From positions 6,998,340 to 7,062,339 of the forward strand of contig NC_061863.1 in assembly GCF_907164915.1 (NCBI RefSeq): a stretch of DNA of 64,000 bases, given 5' to 3'. The notes under the pieces were generated by a model. That model ran no database searches, had not been told where the DNA came from, and saw only the letters and a list, made by a program, of their open reading frames with translations. The DNA is from Impatiens glandulifera (lineage: Eukaryota > Streptophyta > Magnoliopsida > Ericales > Balsaminaceae). Below, one piece after another: positions 45,165 to 55,859 of this stretch. Position numbers and translations under genes: made by a program. Every line of letters starts with the position of its first letter. Position 1 is the stretch's first letter.

Positions 45165-46366
45165 TAGGGGTGTCAAAAATAAACTCGACCCGCCAACCCG
45201 ACACGAGTCGACTCGACAAATATTGAGTTATGGCTGGGGTTTTTCAGGTTCGAGTCAGGTCGGGTTAGACCCAAAATCTGGTCTAAAAAAAATTTGGGTT
45301 GAGTTGGGTTGGATTGGGTTTGGGTTAACCCTGGTTGACCAGAATTAAAAATCTCTACACTCCTGCCCTAAAAAACCTAACCATAACTAATATATATCTA
45401 TATTTCTTTCATTCCACCTCCACTCCTCCTTCATTTCTCATCTCTTCTTCAATCTCTTATCTCTTCAACTCCATCAGCATCCATCAATAACACAATGAGT
45501 TCACAACTTATGGATCTTATGGATATTGATCATTAGCAAGAGGGTGTGGAGGGTGTACCTATGACAGATTTAGATGCAAATGAACAAACCAATATTAATT
45601 CTTAAAGCCAACCTCCGAAAGTGAAATAGGCAAACGAAAGAGACCCTTCAAATCAAAGTGGTGACAATATTTTGAGATGCTTCCTAAAATAGAGGGAGAA
45701 GATTGACATTGCGGATGTAAAGCATGTGGTATTACATACAAAGCTGACAATAACATTGGGTCATGTAATCTTCGATGTCATATCCTTAATTAATGTGATA
45801 GACAGAAAACTCGTGATATTGATCAGGATTTGCGAGAACAATATAATAAAAGTCTTGTCATTATGTCATAAATGTTCAGTCAGGAAAGATTTAGAGAGTT
45901 GCTAATCTTAACAATTGTGAGGCATGATTTACCATTTCAGTTCGTAGAATATGAGGCAATTAGAACAGTTTTTACCTATTTAGAACCTCAAGTCAATCAT
46001 TTCACTAAAAATACTACAAGGACTAATATTCTTAAGATGCATAAAAATGAATGCAATAGGCTAGCTCAAAAATGCGTTCATGCCCTAAAAAGATTTATTT
46101 CACTTCTAATTTGTGGACTTCTATTTTCCATGGATGGTTATATTTAGGCCAGTTTTTGTTATTTTGTTTTTAAATCAAAATATTATTACTATTATTTATT
46201 TTTTTATTTAATTATTTTGTTAAATAATTAAAAAATAATTTTAATAGTAAAAAAATCATTTCAGGTTGGTCCTTGTTCGGGTTGGTTCAGATTCGGGTTC
46301 GGGTTGAATTTTTTTTGTGATGCACCTACTTCAACCCAACCCGATCTCATCCGAATTGACACCAGT
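45165..46366 (+). mobile_element. hAT element 4 with transposase remnants
   Basis: It begins 'taggggtgtcaaaaataaac' and ends with the complement of 'gactggtgtcaattcgg', the same terminal class as elements 1-3. Subterminal zones repeat 'aacccgac', 'gggttgggtt' and 'ttcgggtt'. Between them lie hAT transposase fragments, so this is a deleted derivative of an autonomous element. No convincing 8-bp duplication was found; the right end is uncertain by a few bases. Confidence 0.8.
45495..46060 (+). pseudogene. hAT transposase N-terminal remnant (BED finger, RICESLEEPER type)
   Basis: From MSSQLMDLMDIDH the frame is broken by several stops. A BED-type zinc finger is visible at about 45,705-45,800 (CKACGITYKADNNIGSCNLR then CHIL). 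At about 45,885-46,060 comes FRELLILTIVRHDLPFQFVE, then TYLEPQVNHFTKNTTR, the start of the plant hAT transposase body (family: F--M-A--II-HDLPF--VEYE). The catalytic and dimerisation regions are missing. A protein made from this could not transpose the element. Confidence 0.82.
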
Positions 46367-46740
46367 CTGTTCTAGTTGGCACTAGGAATGTCTTATCCCG
46401 CTCTTCCTTTTTATTGATAGCAAAAGAAGGTCCTTCTAATTAGCGTGCTTAACCCAGAAACTCCAATCTTTTCTATCTATCTTTAGAAGTAGGGAGAGAG
46501 AATGTAAACATGAGCGTTAATTTTTCCAACGAAACTAAGCACTTTTTTCTTACACTGTGCATTGACCATAGTAAACTTCTATTCGCATTGACCTTAGAAA
46601 GTTTCTTTCCAATCTCGGGATACCACCTAAATAACTGCAGTCAGAGAGTCAAATAGGTCAGAAAGAAACCGTGTGCATTAACTCTGAATGATGGGCAAGA
46701 TTTGCCGCCCAAAGAAAGTGACTACCTTGACAGTGAATGA

Positions 46741-47135
46741 TCATTTTCTTGAAAATTATTGAACCAAATACAATTTATAAAATTATCGTATCAAAAACCA
46801 AACGTGAATAACTATGACCTTATCTTTTCTTCTAAGTAAATTATTGAGATTCAAGTATATAGTTACTTATTAGGGTAACTCAAGTAGCAATAGTCGATAT
46901 TAAGTTTTTGAACTCCAATTAACTTAAGAGATGAAATATCACTCAAATAGAAGTAGACGATGATTAAGTTTTGAATTCCAATTAACTTAAGAGATCCAAT
47001 ATCACAATTCGATTTTCATTCAAAACGTTTTATGTTGAAAGATTGTCATACCTATATTAATAAAATAAAACCTCCAAAATATAGGGTGAACCAAAAATGA
47101 TAGTAGATTGAAATCCATGGATAATTATCACTATC
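46741..47135. other. No gene seen
   Basis: A short direct repeat occurs here: 'tccaattaacttaagagat' near 46,915 and 46,977, about 62 bp apart. Otherwise AT-rich. Confidence 0.4.
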
Positions 47136-47299
47136 TTTTTTTTTAACTCTGGTTGATTTGCACTAAACACCAAGAGATTAAGACCCGATAAGAAATGGTC
47201 CATTTAATTAAAAAATTGTTTAAGCACAACGATAAAAGCATAACATGAAAAATTATGTATAAATTAAATACATTAGAATAATTAATTGACTCGAAAATC

Positions 47300-47700
47300 T
47301 TTAAAAAGAGCAATAAGATCTCCATACGAATCCACATGTTTTTCGGATCCAATCTCCGACATCGCTATGATAATGACATTGTGAATAATCTTTAACGGCC
47401 TACTATCATTGTTAAAAATTCTTCGATTTCTTTCCAACTAGATAATCCACCAAAAAATTATAGGGATAGCGACTCATCTTCTAAGTATCACATTTTTAGT
47501 CGCCCCAATCCATGTCTCCCAATAGTCACTAACAGTTTCCGGCATAACCCATTGTATTCTAGACAAATTCCACAAAATACTTCGTATATTTGCAACAACG
47601 TGACAATGTAAAAGTAGATGAGAAACTGTCTCAAACTCTTTGTAACACATACGACTCACAATAATCATGCATTTTTTCATACATCTATCATCAGTAAGAA
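47300..47700 (-). pseudogene. LINE ORF2 C-terminus (zf-RVT region)
   Basis: Minus-strand frames include CYKEFETVSHLLLHCHVVAN, WNLSRIQWVMPETVSD and, after a frame change, SSWKEIEEFLTMIVGR. These match the C-terminal zinc-finger-like region and tail of plant LINE ORF2. The first cysteine pair is incomplete. Confidence 0.8.
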
Positions 47701-47701
47701 T

Positions 47702-48060
47702 TGTTGAGTTATGGAGCCTACACTTATAATAAACTCTACATTGTTAATTAGAGTTTATTGAGTTTGTATTTGGTTTTGGGCTTGGGTTTGACTAACAATT
47801 ATTTAGGTTTATTACCTAAATGTTTACCCTATAAATATGTGATTATTAAGGATTTACATAAGTTAGACATAATTCTAGAGAAATAAAATGTGAGACAAAA
47901 ACTCTATATTCCTTCTTTGAAATCTGGTGGTGGCTGAAGTGGACGTAGCTCATTTTAAGTGAACCACTATAAATCTGTGTCTTCTTGTGTTCTTCTTTTT
48001 TCTTGAGTTTTTTACAGATCGTTTCAAGAAGGTCAGATTTGGGAGATACAAATCCTAACA
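47702..48060 (+). repeat. Copia 5' LTR
   Basis: It begins TGTTGAG and ends CCTAACA (TG...CA) directly before the primer binding site. It contains a TATA-like 'ccctataaatatgtg' near 47,828. No second LTR is present in the window, so age cannot be estimated. Confidence 0.85.
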
Positions 48061-48062
48061 AC

Positions 48063-48074
48063 TGGTATCAGAAC
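48063..48074 (+). other. Copia primer binding site (initiator tRNA-Met)
   Basis: TGGTATCAGAAC, two bases after the LTR end, complements the 3' end of initiator tRNA-Met (usual site TGGTATCAGAGC). Confidence 0.9.
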
Positions 48075-48103
48075 AGTTAGGCTAGATCTGAGCATTGGAA
48101 ACG

Positions 48104-50290
48104 ATGGCAAGCGAGAGCAGTATAGGACATGGGATTGAAAGATTCGATGAGATAGATTTTGCCTTCTGGAGAATGCGGATTGAAGATTATCTCTATGGAA
48201 AGAAGCTTTATGTTCTTTTGAGTGAGAAACCAGAGAAGATGGATGAAGCTGAATGGAAACTCCTTGATAGACAGGTTTTAGGAGCTGTCCAATTGACGCT
48301 AGCCAAGACGGTTGCTCACAATGTAGTAAAGTAGAAGACCACCATGGGTATGATGAAAGCTCTTTCTGATATGTATTAGAAATCATATACTAACAACAAA
48401 GTACATCTAATGAAAAGACTCTTTTACTTAAGAATGGTTGATGATACTTCTGTTACTACTCATTTGAATGAATTCAATACAATTGTGAATCAATTGCTAT
48501 CTGTTGAGATTGATTTTGGGATGAAATTAGTGCCCTGATTGTGTTAACATCTCTACCAAATAGCTGAGAACCTATGAGGGAAGCAATTAGTAATTCAGTT
48601 GGAAATGCTAAACTAAAGTTTGTTGAAGTTAGAGATCATATTCTTGCTGAAAAGGTTCGTAAAATTGATTCTGGTGAAACGTTCAAAGGTTCTACTCTGA
48701 ATGTAGATAACATGGGCAAAGGTAATAATATAAATTTCAACCGAGGTAAGAGCAGATCTATGTCGAGGAGCAGGAGGAGTCAGTCCAAGTCTAGGCAGAT
48801 ATTTGAGTGCTGGAATTGTGGTAACAAGGTCATTTAAAGAGGAACTGCAAAGCACCGAAGAAAAAACGGTGATGATAAAAATGATGCAGCCAACGTTGTT
48901 ACAAAATCTGTCTCTGATGCGTTACTTCTGTCTGTTGATAGCCCAATAGATTCATGGGTTTTGGACTCGGGAATGTCTTTTCACACCACTGCTCACAAAG
49001 AATTAATGGAGAATTATGTGGCTGAAAACTGTGGGAAAATTTATCTCGCAGATGGTGAGCCACTAGATATTGTTGGCATGGGGGACATCAAATTGAAGAT
49101 GACAAATGGTTCTGTTTGGAAGATTAATAAGGTGAGACACATTCTAGGTTTAATGCACAATCTGATTTCTATTACACAGCTTGATGAAGAAGGTCACAAT
49201 TTCAGTTTTGGAAATGGTGAATGGAAGGTGACTAAAAGAGAAATAGTTGTTGCTCGAGGTCACAAAACTGGAACGTTATACATGACTTCAACTTGCAGAG
49301 AAACATTTTCTACTATAGTTGATGACTCGAAAAACAGTGAGCTGTGGCATTGTAGGTTGGGCCATATGAGCGAAAAATGGATGAAAATTCTTTTGAAGAA
49401 TGGACAGATTCCAGAACAGAAGTATGTTGAACATTAGTTATGTGAAAACTGCATTATTGGAAAACAAAAACGGATGAGTTTCTTAATGATTGTGAAGAAG
49501 CTCAAGAAAGAAAGGATAGAGTTGATACACACTGATGTGTGGGGACCTGCACCTGTTTCTTCTATTGGCGGATCATAGTACTACGTGACGTTTATAGATA
49601 ATTCGACAAGAAAGGTATGAGCATATTTTATGAAGCACAAGTCTGAATTTGTTATTTTCAAGAAATAGAAGGATTTGGTTGAAAATGAAACAAATTAGAA
49701 AGTTAAGTGCTTGAGATCCGACAACGGAGGTGAATATATCAATTCAGATTTCAAAAGTATTGTGATGTGAATGGGATTAGTATGGTGAAAACTGTTCCCC
49801 GAATGGCTCAAGAGAATGGAGTAGTTGGACGGATGAATCGAACATTGAATGAACGTTCTAGGAGCATGAGATTACATGCAGGGCTTCCTAAAACCTTATG
49901 GGAAGAAGCTATCAATACTTCTTCCTACTTAATAAACAGGGGACCCTCTGTTCCTCTTGAATTCAGAATACCTGAAGAAGTCTGGAGCAATAAAAAGGGT
50001 AAACCTTTCTTATTTGAAAGTGTTTAGTTGTTTATCATATATTCATATTAATTAATATGATAAGAGTAAGCTTGATCCAAAGTCTAGTAAATGTTTTTTC
50101 ATTGGTTATGGTGATATTGAGTTTGGTTATCATTTCAGGGATAATCAAAATCGGAAGATCATTCATAGCAGAAATGTTATCTTCAATGAATAGGTTCTCT
50201 ACAAAGATTGTGTTGGAAAGACATTAGATGGTGATTCCAATCTAGAAGAGACTAATACAGTTGATTTGAGAGATTTTCAGTTGAATATAT
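48104..50290 (+). pseudogene. Copia gag-protease-integrase, broken
   Basis: Gag opens at 48,104 with MASESSIGHGIERFDE and continues FAFWRMRIEDYLYGKKLY, then meets stops. A zinc knuckle starts CWNCGNK near 48,812 but loses its histidine part to a frameshift. The protease WVLDSGMSFHTT near 48,955 keeps the catalytic DSG. The pre-integrase finger is LWHCRLGHMSEKW near 49,342. Integrase shows ELIHTDVWGPAP, LRSDNGGEY near 49,710 and ENGVVGRMNRTLNERSRSM near 49,810. At least ten in-frame stops separate these. It ends in the integrase C-terminal region (VIFNE). Confidence 0.88.
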
Positions 50291-50309
50291 ACCGACTCTC
50301 AAAGAAACC

Positions 50310-50690
50310 ATGAGAGCTCTCACTTTCCCCTATACCCATTTTACCCATAATATCAAAAAGAAACTCTCAGTTAACATGATCATATGCTTTCTCGATATCG
50401 AGTTTGACAAAAACACATTTATCGCCTTTAGAGTTAGCCGAATCAATACACTAATTGGCGATTAGTGTCGCATCAAAAATTTGACGTTCTTTGATAAAAT
50501 ACATCTGATTTCCAGAGATAAACGTACCCAAAACTCCACGCATCCTAATTACCAAACATTTTGAGTTAATCTTATAAAATGATGTAACCAAACTGATAAG
50601 ATAAAAAATTTTCAACCTGATAGTTCCAGTTTTACGACTTAGGACAATGAACAACATATACTAGTGAATTATAATTGAATACATGAATTT
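50310..50690 (-). pseudogene. LINE reverse transcriptase fragment
   Basis: Minus-strand frame: ISLVTSFYKINSKCLVIRMR, then GNQMYFIKERQIFDATLIAN and CVFVKLDIEKAYDHVN. The last is motif A of L1-type reverse transcriptase with its catalytic aspartate (LDIEKAYD). Two tryptophan or glutamate codons have become stops. The YADD motif would lie beyond the Copia junction and is absent. Confidence 0.85.
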
Positions 50691-50916
50691 ATAAAAACAG
50701 TTTTTGAAGCACTATTTGATTTTCTTTTAATATTAGATTTGTTCGAGATTATTTGAAAATTATCGTACATAAAATTTTGTTTTTATCAACCACCATTGCA
50801 GATAGTGTTGGTTCTTGAATTCTTTCCCGTGACTTTAGGGTTTCACTTCCTCTTCTTTCCCGTGTCTATCGGCTTTATGATCTAAGTAACAGTAACCCAC
50901 ATTCCCTTGAATTTCC

Positions 50917-53900
50917 ATGGCCATGGCCATGGCCGTGAATTTATTCTTTAGAAGTCGTTGCCCTTTGTCAGTCATCGAATCAAACTTTGCCTTTGCTTTT
51001 AACAATAAAAAAATTTCTGATCGTGTGCTCCGAATTGAAATCACCGTCGATGTTCTTGAGACTAAATCGAAGGACGAGAATCAAAGAAGCTTAATCAGTT
51101 GGATCAATGACGACAATATGAAGAAGGAAACTTCATTGAAAGAAAATGGTAGGATTGCATTTGAATTCTACTGAACATCAATATATTAATACACTCCTAT
51201 AATATGTTTCGTTTCAAATTTTACTAGATGCAAACTCTTGGTATTTACTATTTAGTTAAGGAAATGTATGCTTATTTTTGAAAGGAATCTATTGCTACTG
51301 TATGAACAAGTTCAATGCAAGAAGAACATATGTGGTTACATATGTATAAGTCATGGATTTTTCAAATTAGAGAAATTTCTTAGTGTTTCATACTGATTCC
51401 AAATGTTAACTTTTGATGAAATGATCATAGCATACATTTCAAATACCTGATGGAGAGGATTTGAACTTGTTGACCCATTGTTAACCATCTCATTTGGGTA
51501 AGCATTCAACTCATGTTGTTAAACTAACTTTGTAGTTTTTATAACTTTTTGCAAAATCTGTAGATATGTCTCTCTCCTTTTTGTCTAAGATACCCGAATT
51601 GTTGTTCATATATCAAGGATGAATTTGGAATTGGTTGTTTGACAAGATTATTTCGTTTAAAAAATCTAGCTAGTGGTTTAGCCATTACCCTTACGCATGT
51701 TTGGCTATCCAAATTGTAATAGCTAGTTGAACCTTTGGCTACATTATGAAATTATTGTGTTCTTTGATCTTAGTTTGAATATAGTTTTTTTCCATGTAAG
51801 TTTGCTTTTACTTATCTGGATGCTCATATTCACCATGAAGAGCATAAGTTAAATTGTAGTTTTCTAGAACAAGATACAGATGATGTCGTTGGCTATGTTG
51901 ATGCTGAAGAGGAGGGAGCTGTGAAAATACACGCTTTGGTTAGGAATACTAATTTACTTGGTATAGTTTTCAATGAAATTTTTGTTTTCACTTTAAATAT
52001 GAAAACATCTCCTTCTAAAAAGTTGGTGAACCAAGAAAATTAATGAATTTCTTTCCATAGTTATTGATTAAATATGCAATGCTTGTAATTTTAATATGGA
52101 CTAAGTTCTTTTTGGTAGAGGGTGAAGCAGCTAAGAGTGTAGAATCAAATTCAAACGCATTAGCTATTCTTCAAGTAAAAGATATTCACATTAATTCCCT
52201 CATTTTAGCAGCAACGAGCATGTATTTTTATGAGGTGATTTTTCTATGCAATTATTTATAGGATTTCTATTAGTGTAATCTTAAGTGTAAAAAATTTTCA
52301 TCTTGATATTGTTTCTGTTCTGTCTTTTTTTTCATTTAGATTTTCTGAAATGATACAAGGGAGTCAGAGCACAGATAACTAACTCTTAGAATCCATGCAT
52401 CAGGTAAATATAGGTCTTTGTTCTCATATGGTCACTACTCATTGGTTTCATTTGGAAAAACTTTTGTATATGAGAAAATCGCCAATGGATTTTAAGTGCA
52501 TTTCCTGTTAGAATTAGATTTATTTTAAATGAAAAGACTATTTCTTTATGCAAGTTTCTGATTTCTAATTAGTGAGTCTAATTTTAGAGGGCGTAGTTTT
52601 TCTTTACTATTTCTTAGACAGTCTATTCTCGCTTTTATTAGGTTAGTGGCTTTATTAGTTGTGGGTTGAAAGGCTTTAAAGCCTTACATTACAGTTTATG
52701 AGATAATCAGTTTTATAAAGGTTTTCTCATACATTTTCAAACACTTTTGACATAAAAAGTGTGGCTAACTGGATACACTATAATCACAACCTTCAATCAC
52801 CTTCTATCGACGATCCAATCTTCTAATTACATTGATTTTTTTTATAGATTTTGTTTTTAGGTACATTTTGTTTCCAAACAAAATCTCATTCGGATCCAAA
52901 CCCTGATGAGAAAACATAGGAATTGATGTTTTCAAATGAAACCAATATATTTGACAAATTTGAGTTGTACTATTTTCAGGACATGTTACATTGGCCTTGT
53001 TTGATAAAGGGTTAATCCAAATAACTCTTTATCTCATTATTAATCACTTGATGATTCAAATTATCAACTAAAAGTAACCCAAAATGATCTATTTTTAGTA
53101 TTTGTGTTACTGCATTTGCCTAATTAAGGATATTGTCTCTACTTAACTGTCATGTTTCTATGTGGAATAGAAGAAGCTGCTTTAATGGACCTTTTGAGCT
53201 TTATGTACAATATTACTTTGTCAACAAATTCAATACATGGCTTGCTGGACGTGTTAATAGCTGCTGATAAATACAAAGTTTCTTCCTGCATTAGATATTG
53301 TACAAAGATGCTACTGAACGGGCTTATAACGTGTGAGTCATCCTTGATCTATCTCGATCGTATTTCCTCCATTGGAATGGTCGATGAAGTTCGGCCACTA
53401 ACCGATGCAGCTATGAAGCATCTTGTTATGCGCTTTACCAACTTTATGAAGTGAGTATATTCTCTAAATATTGACTGGAAATAAAAAAACAATTAAAATG
53501 AAAACAATAAATCTTTGAAGCTTCAAGGTTTTTTGAACTTGATTTTTTTTAACAAAATAAATCTTGTTTGATATATAAAGTGCCCTATTTGGGTAAAATG
53601 AAAACAATATTATAAAAGATAAACTAAGGGTATTTTGGTTCTTTTTGTTGATGATTTGAACGAATGTGATGGAATGTGTGGTTGATACTAGTGTTTATTT
53701 GGTTTAAATTCAATCTAGGTTTAATCTTAGGCCTTGTTTGGATTGTGTTATTTGAATAATTTTCAAATAACTTTATTTGAATAATTTTCAAATAACTCAT
53801 TATCTTTTCATCATTCTCTCTTGAATTGCATCATTCTAATCATCAATCAAAATTTGTTTAAATAATCAACTTTTTCATGACTCCATCTGAACCCTCGTCA

Positions 53901-54800
53901 ACTGAAATGCTAAATTATCCAAAATACCCTTATCTTGCATTCACAAATGTTTTATATCAAAATAACCCAAGATCCAACAAGTCCCAAATATTATATTTTG
54001 TAGATGTCGACAAGATTTATTAGAAATACCATTATTCGGTATCGAGGCAAGCGACAATCTCCGATTACCAACCGAGAATGCAATTTACGAATTCCTACTT
54101 AATTGGGTGTCGATTCATTATTGAAAACAAGACGAACGTCGCATGATCATGAGTACGCGGCTGTGTAAACTCATGTGTTTTCATTACATGTCGTGCCAAA
54201 AGCTGAGAAACATTCTGACTTGTGTTGATATCGATTCTTGGGTTTCTCACAAACTCGTCCGCAATGCTCTTTTTTTTCAAGGCCGAGCCTCCATACAAAC
54301 AACGCGCCCTTTCCACAACTGTTGACTTCTCCATTGAGAGGAGATATAACTATAATTTGACTAAGATGGTTGAGTTTAAATCACCTAACCCGCGATGCAT
54401 TGTTTATCTCGACCTGAAAAGGGAAGAGTGTGCTTATCTATTATCAAAGCGTCAGAGTTATGTTAAGCTTTTCCCTCTTGATGGTAAAGGCTTCTTCCTG
54501 TTTTCCAAATGAATTTGTCAAGTGAACTTTTCCTCCTTTGGGCTTTTCTTGGGAATGCAAGATAAGGGTTGTTTGTATTCGTCTGTTTCGGTTGAGTACG
54601 AGTTTTCAGCTAGGTTGAGTACGAGCAAAAAATTTAGTAGGAGATATAAAGGGAAATATACTTTTGGGGGACAAAAGGTGGTTGGTTACGAAAATTTGTT
54701 TAATAGCGCACCACAGACGATGGATTTCCTAGATGAAGATAGTGTATATTTCATTGATGGAGTCCTCCAACAAAAAGCAGAGATCATGATCGACAAATGA
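50917..54800 (+). pseudogene. LRB/POB1 paralogue, six exons kept but disabled
   Basis: Exons: 50,917-51,148; 51,868-51,960; 52,119-52,234; 52,340-52,403; 53,171-53,450; 54,004-54,800. Exons 3, 4 and 5 have exactly the same lengths (116, 64, 280) as the gene at 26,478-30,060, and all junctions are GT-AG. Disabling changes: TGA at 52,346-52,348 and TAA at 52,376-52,378 in exon 4; TGA at 54,122-54,124 in exon 6; one extra T in the T-run at 54,270-54,277; TGA at 54,510-54,512. Exons 1, 2, 3 and 5 are open; exon 5 encodes a good BTB/BACK part (MDLLSFMYNITLS). A truncated N-terminal product could be made if transcribed. The acidic exon 2 is shorter and lacks the poly-Asp run. Confidence 0.92.
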
Positions 54801-54809
54801 TTAGAGGTA

Positions 54810-55855
54810 TCTCAAGGGAAAGCTGACATTCTTTTTTGTTGCTAGTGGATGATAGATCGATTAGTGTAGTGCAATAATATTGTAAAAATTTTAGTGACTC
54901 ATTGCTTTTTAGAAGAATTTGTGACGACAAATATAGTGAATTACCATTCTATTTTGTCTATTTTTGATTCAAACTATTGTCTCGATGATGAACTAGGTTT
55001 GTTTGATGTAGGGATTTTTTCGAAGAGAAAATCTTGTTTGACCTTTTTGATAGTATCCTTAGTCGTCATCAACTCAATTCGATAAGTTTGATAAGATCAA
55101 CTCAATTCGATATAGGTTTGGTACTTCGGTTAACTGAAAATATGTTGGCAAGAACCGTGTCCCTAATCTTAGGAAATACTTCATATGACTTGGCTAACAT
55201 CATATGTTAACTTTTCTAATCTTTTTTTCATGTAACTTGTTATGGCTCTCATTGTTGGTTGGTGATTGATGCCTTATGATTTTCACAATTGATATTTCTT
55301 TTGAGTTTTGTCATGTTTCCTGAGTTTATTTGTCTAATTCCTTTTTGGTTGGTTTGTTAGTGGTCTCATTTTCTTATATGCTTGTAATTCAATTGATTTA
55401 GCCATTGTTAAATAATTTATTGGTTTCAATAAACATTAAATTTGAATTATATAAAAGTAGAAATTCGATAAGAGTAACGATAATTACGATAACACACGAA
55501 AGATGAATCTCATAATACCCTAATAATGAGACGTAGTCATCATTAATAGTTAGAAACAAAAACAAAGTATGTTTATATTCTATGAATCAAAAATTACAAT
55601 CACAATATTAAAATAAGAGTGGAGCATCATTAGAAGTGTTTTTGATTATTTTTAATGTTTGATTCATCTTATTAGTTGGTATTTATGTACTTAGACTATC
55701 TTTTTCTTAGAATACAAAGTATTTTATAATTGTAGTTTTTATGTTATGAAAGTCATCAATTTATATATTATCATGATTTGCTAGACATAACTAGCTTACT
55801 AGGTATATATTGCATACAATTGTTTTAACTCTTAACTTATATTAATATGTAGAAT
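54810..55855. other. No gene seen
   Basis: Non-coding, AT-rich, with a short direct repeat 'gataagatcaactcaattcg' / 'catcaactcaattcgataag' near 55,065-55,110. Confidence 0.45.
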
Positions 55856-55859
55856 AATT

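Larger units (their letters stand above)
45060..46740. other. GC-richer patch split by hAT element 4, possibly organelle-derived
   Basis: The flanks of hAT element 4 (45,060-45,164 and 46,367-46,740) are richer in GC than their surroundings, with sequence such as 'gtgtgtcgagaagttcctct' and 'gaatgtcttatcccgctctt'. Like the patch around hAT element 1, the texture suggests plant mitochondrial DNA. This is a guess from composition. Confidence 0.25.
47702..50290 (+). mobile_element. Ty1/Copia element, 3'-truncated
   Basis: A complete 5' LTR (47,702-48,060), a primer binding site, gag, protease and integrase are present in order. The element stops near 50,290, before the reverse transcriptase, RNase H and 3' LTR. 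The sequence then passes directly into a minus-strand LINE. Confidence 0.88.
47136..50690 (-). mobile_element. L1-type LINE, decayed, interrupted by a Copia element
   Basis: Minus-strand reverse transcriptase sequence at 50,660-50,310 and the ORF2 C-terminus at 47,690-47,300 flank the Copia element at 47,702-about 50,290. The 3' end is an A-run (T-run at about 47,134-47,144). Sequence between the two LINE parts is shorter than a full ORF2 requires, so part of the LINE was lost, or these are two separate LINE copies. Confidence 0.65.

Noticed and set aside
46367..46374. 8-bp target duplication for hAT element 4
   Set aside because: Octamers on the two sides do not match convincingly at any tested end point.
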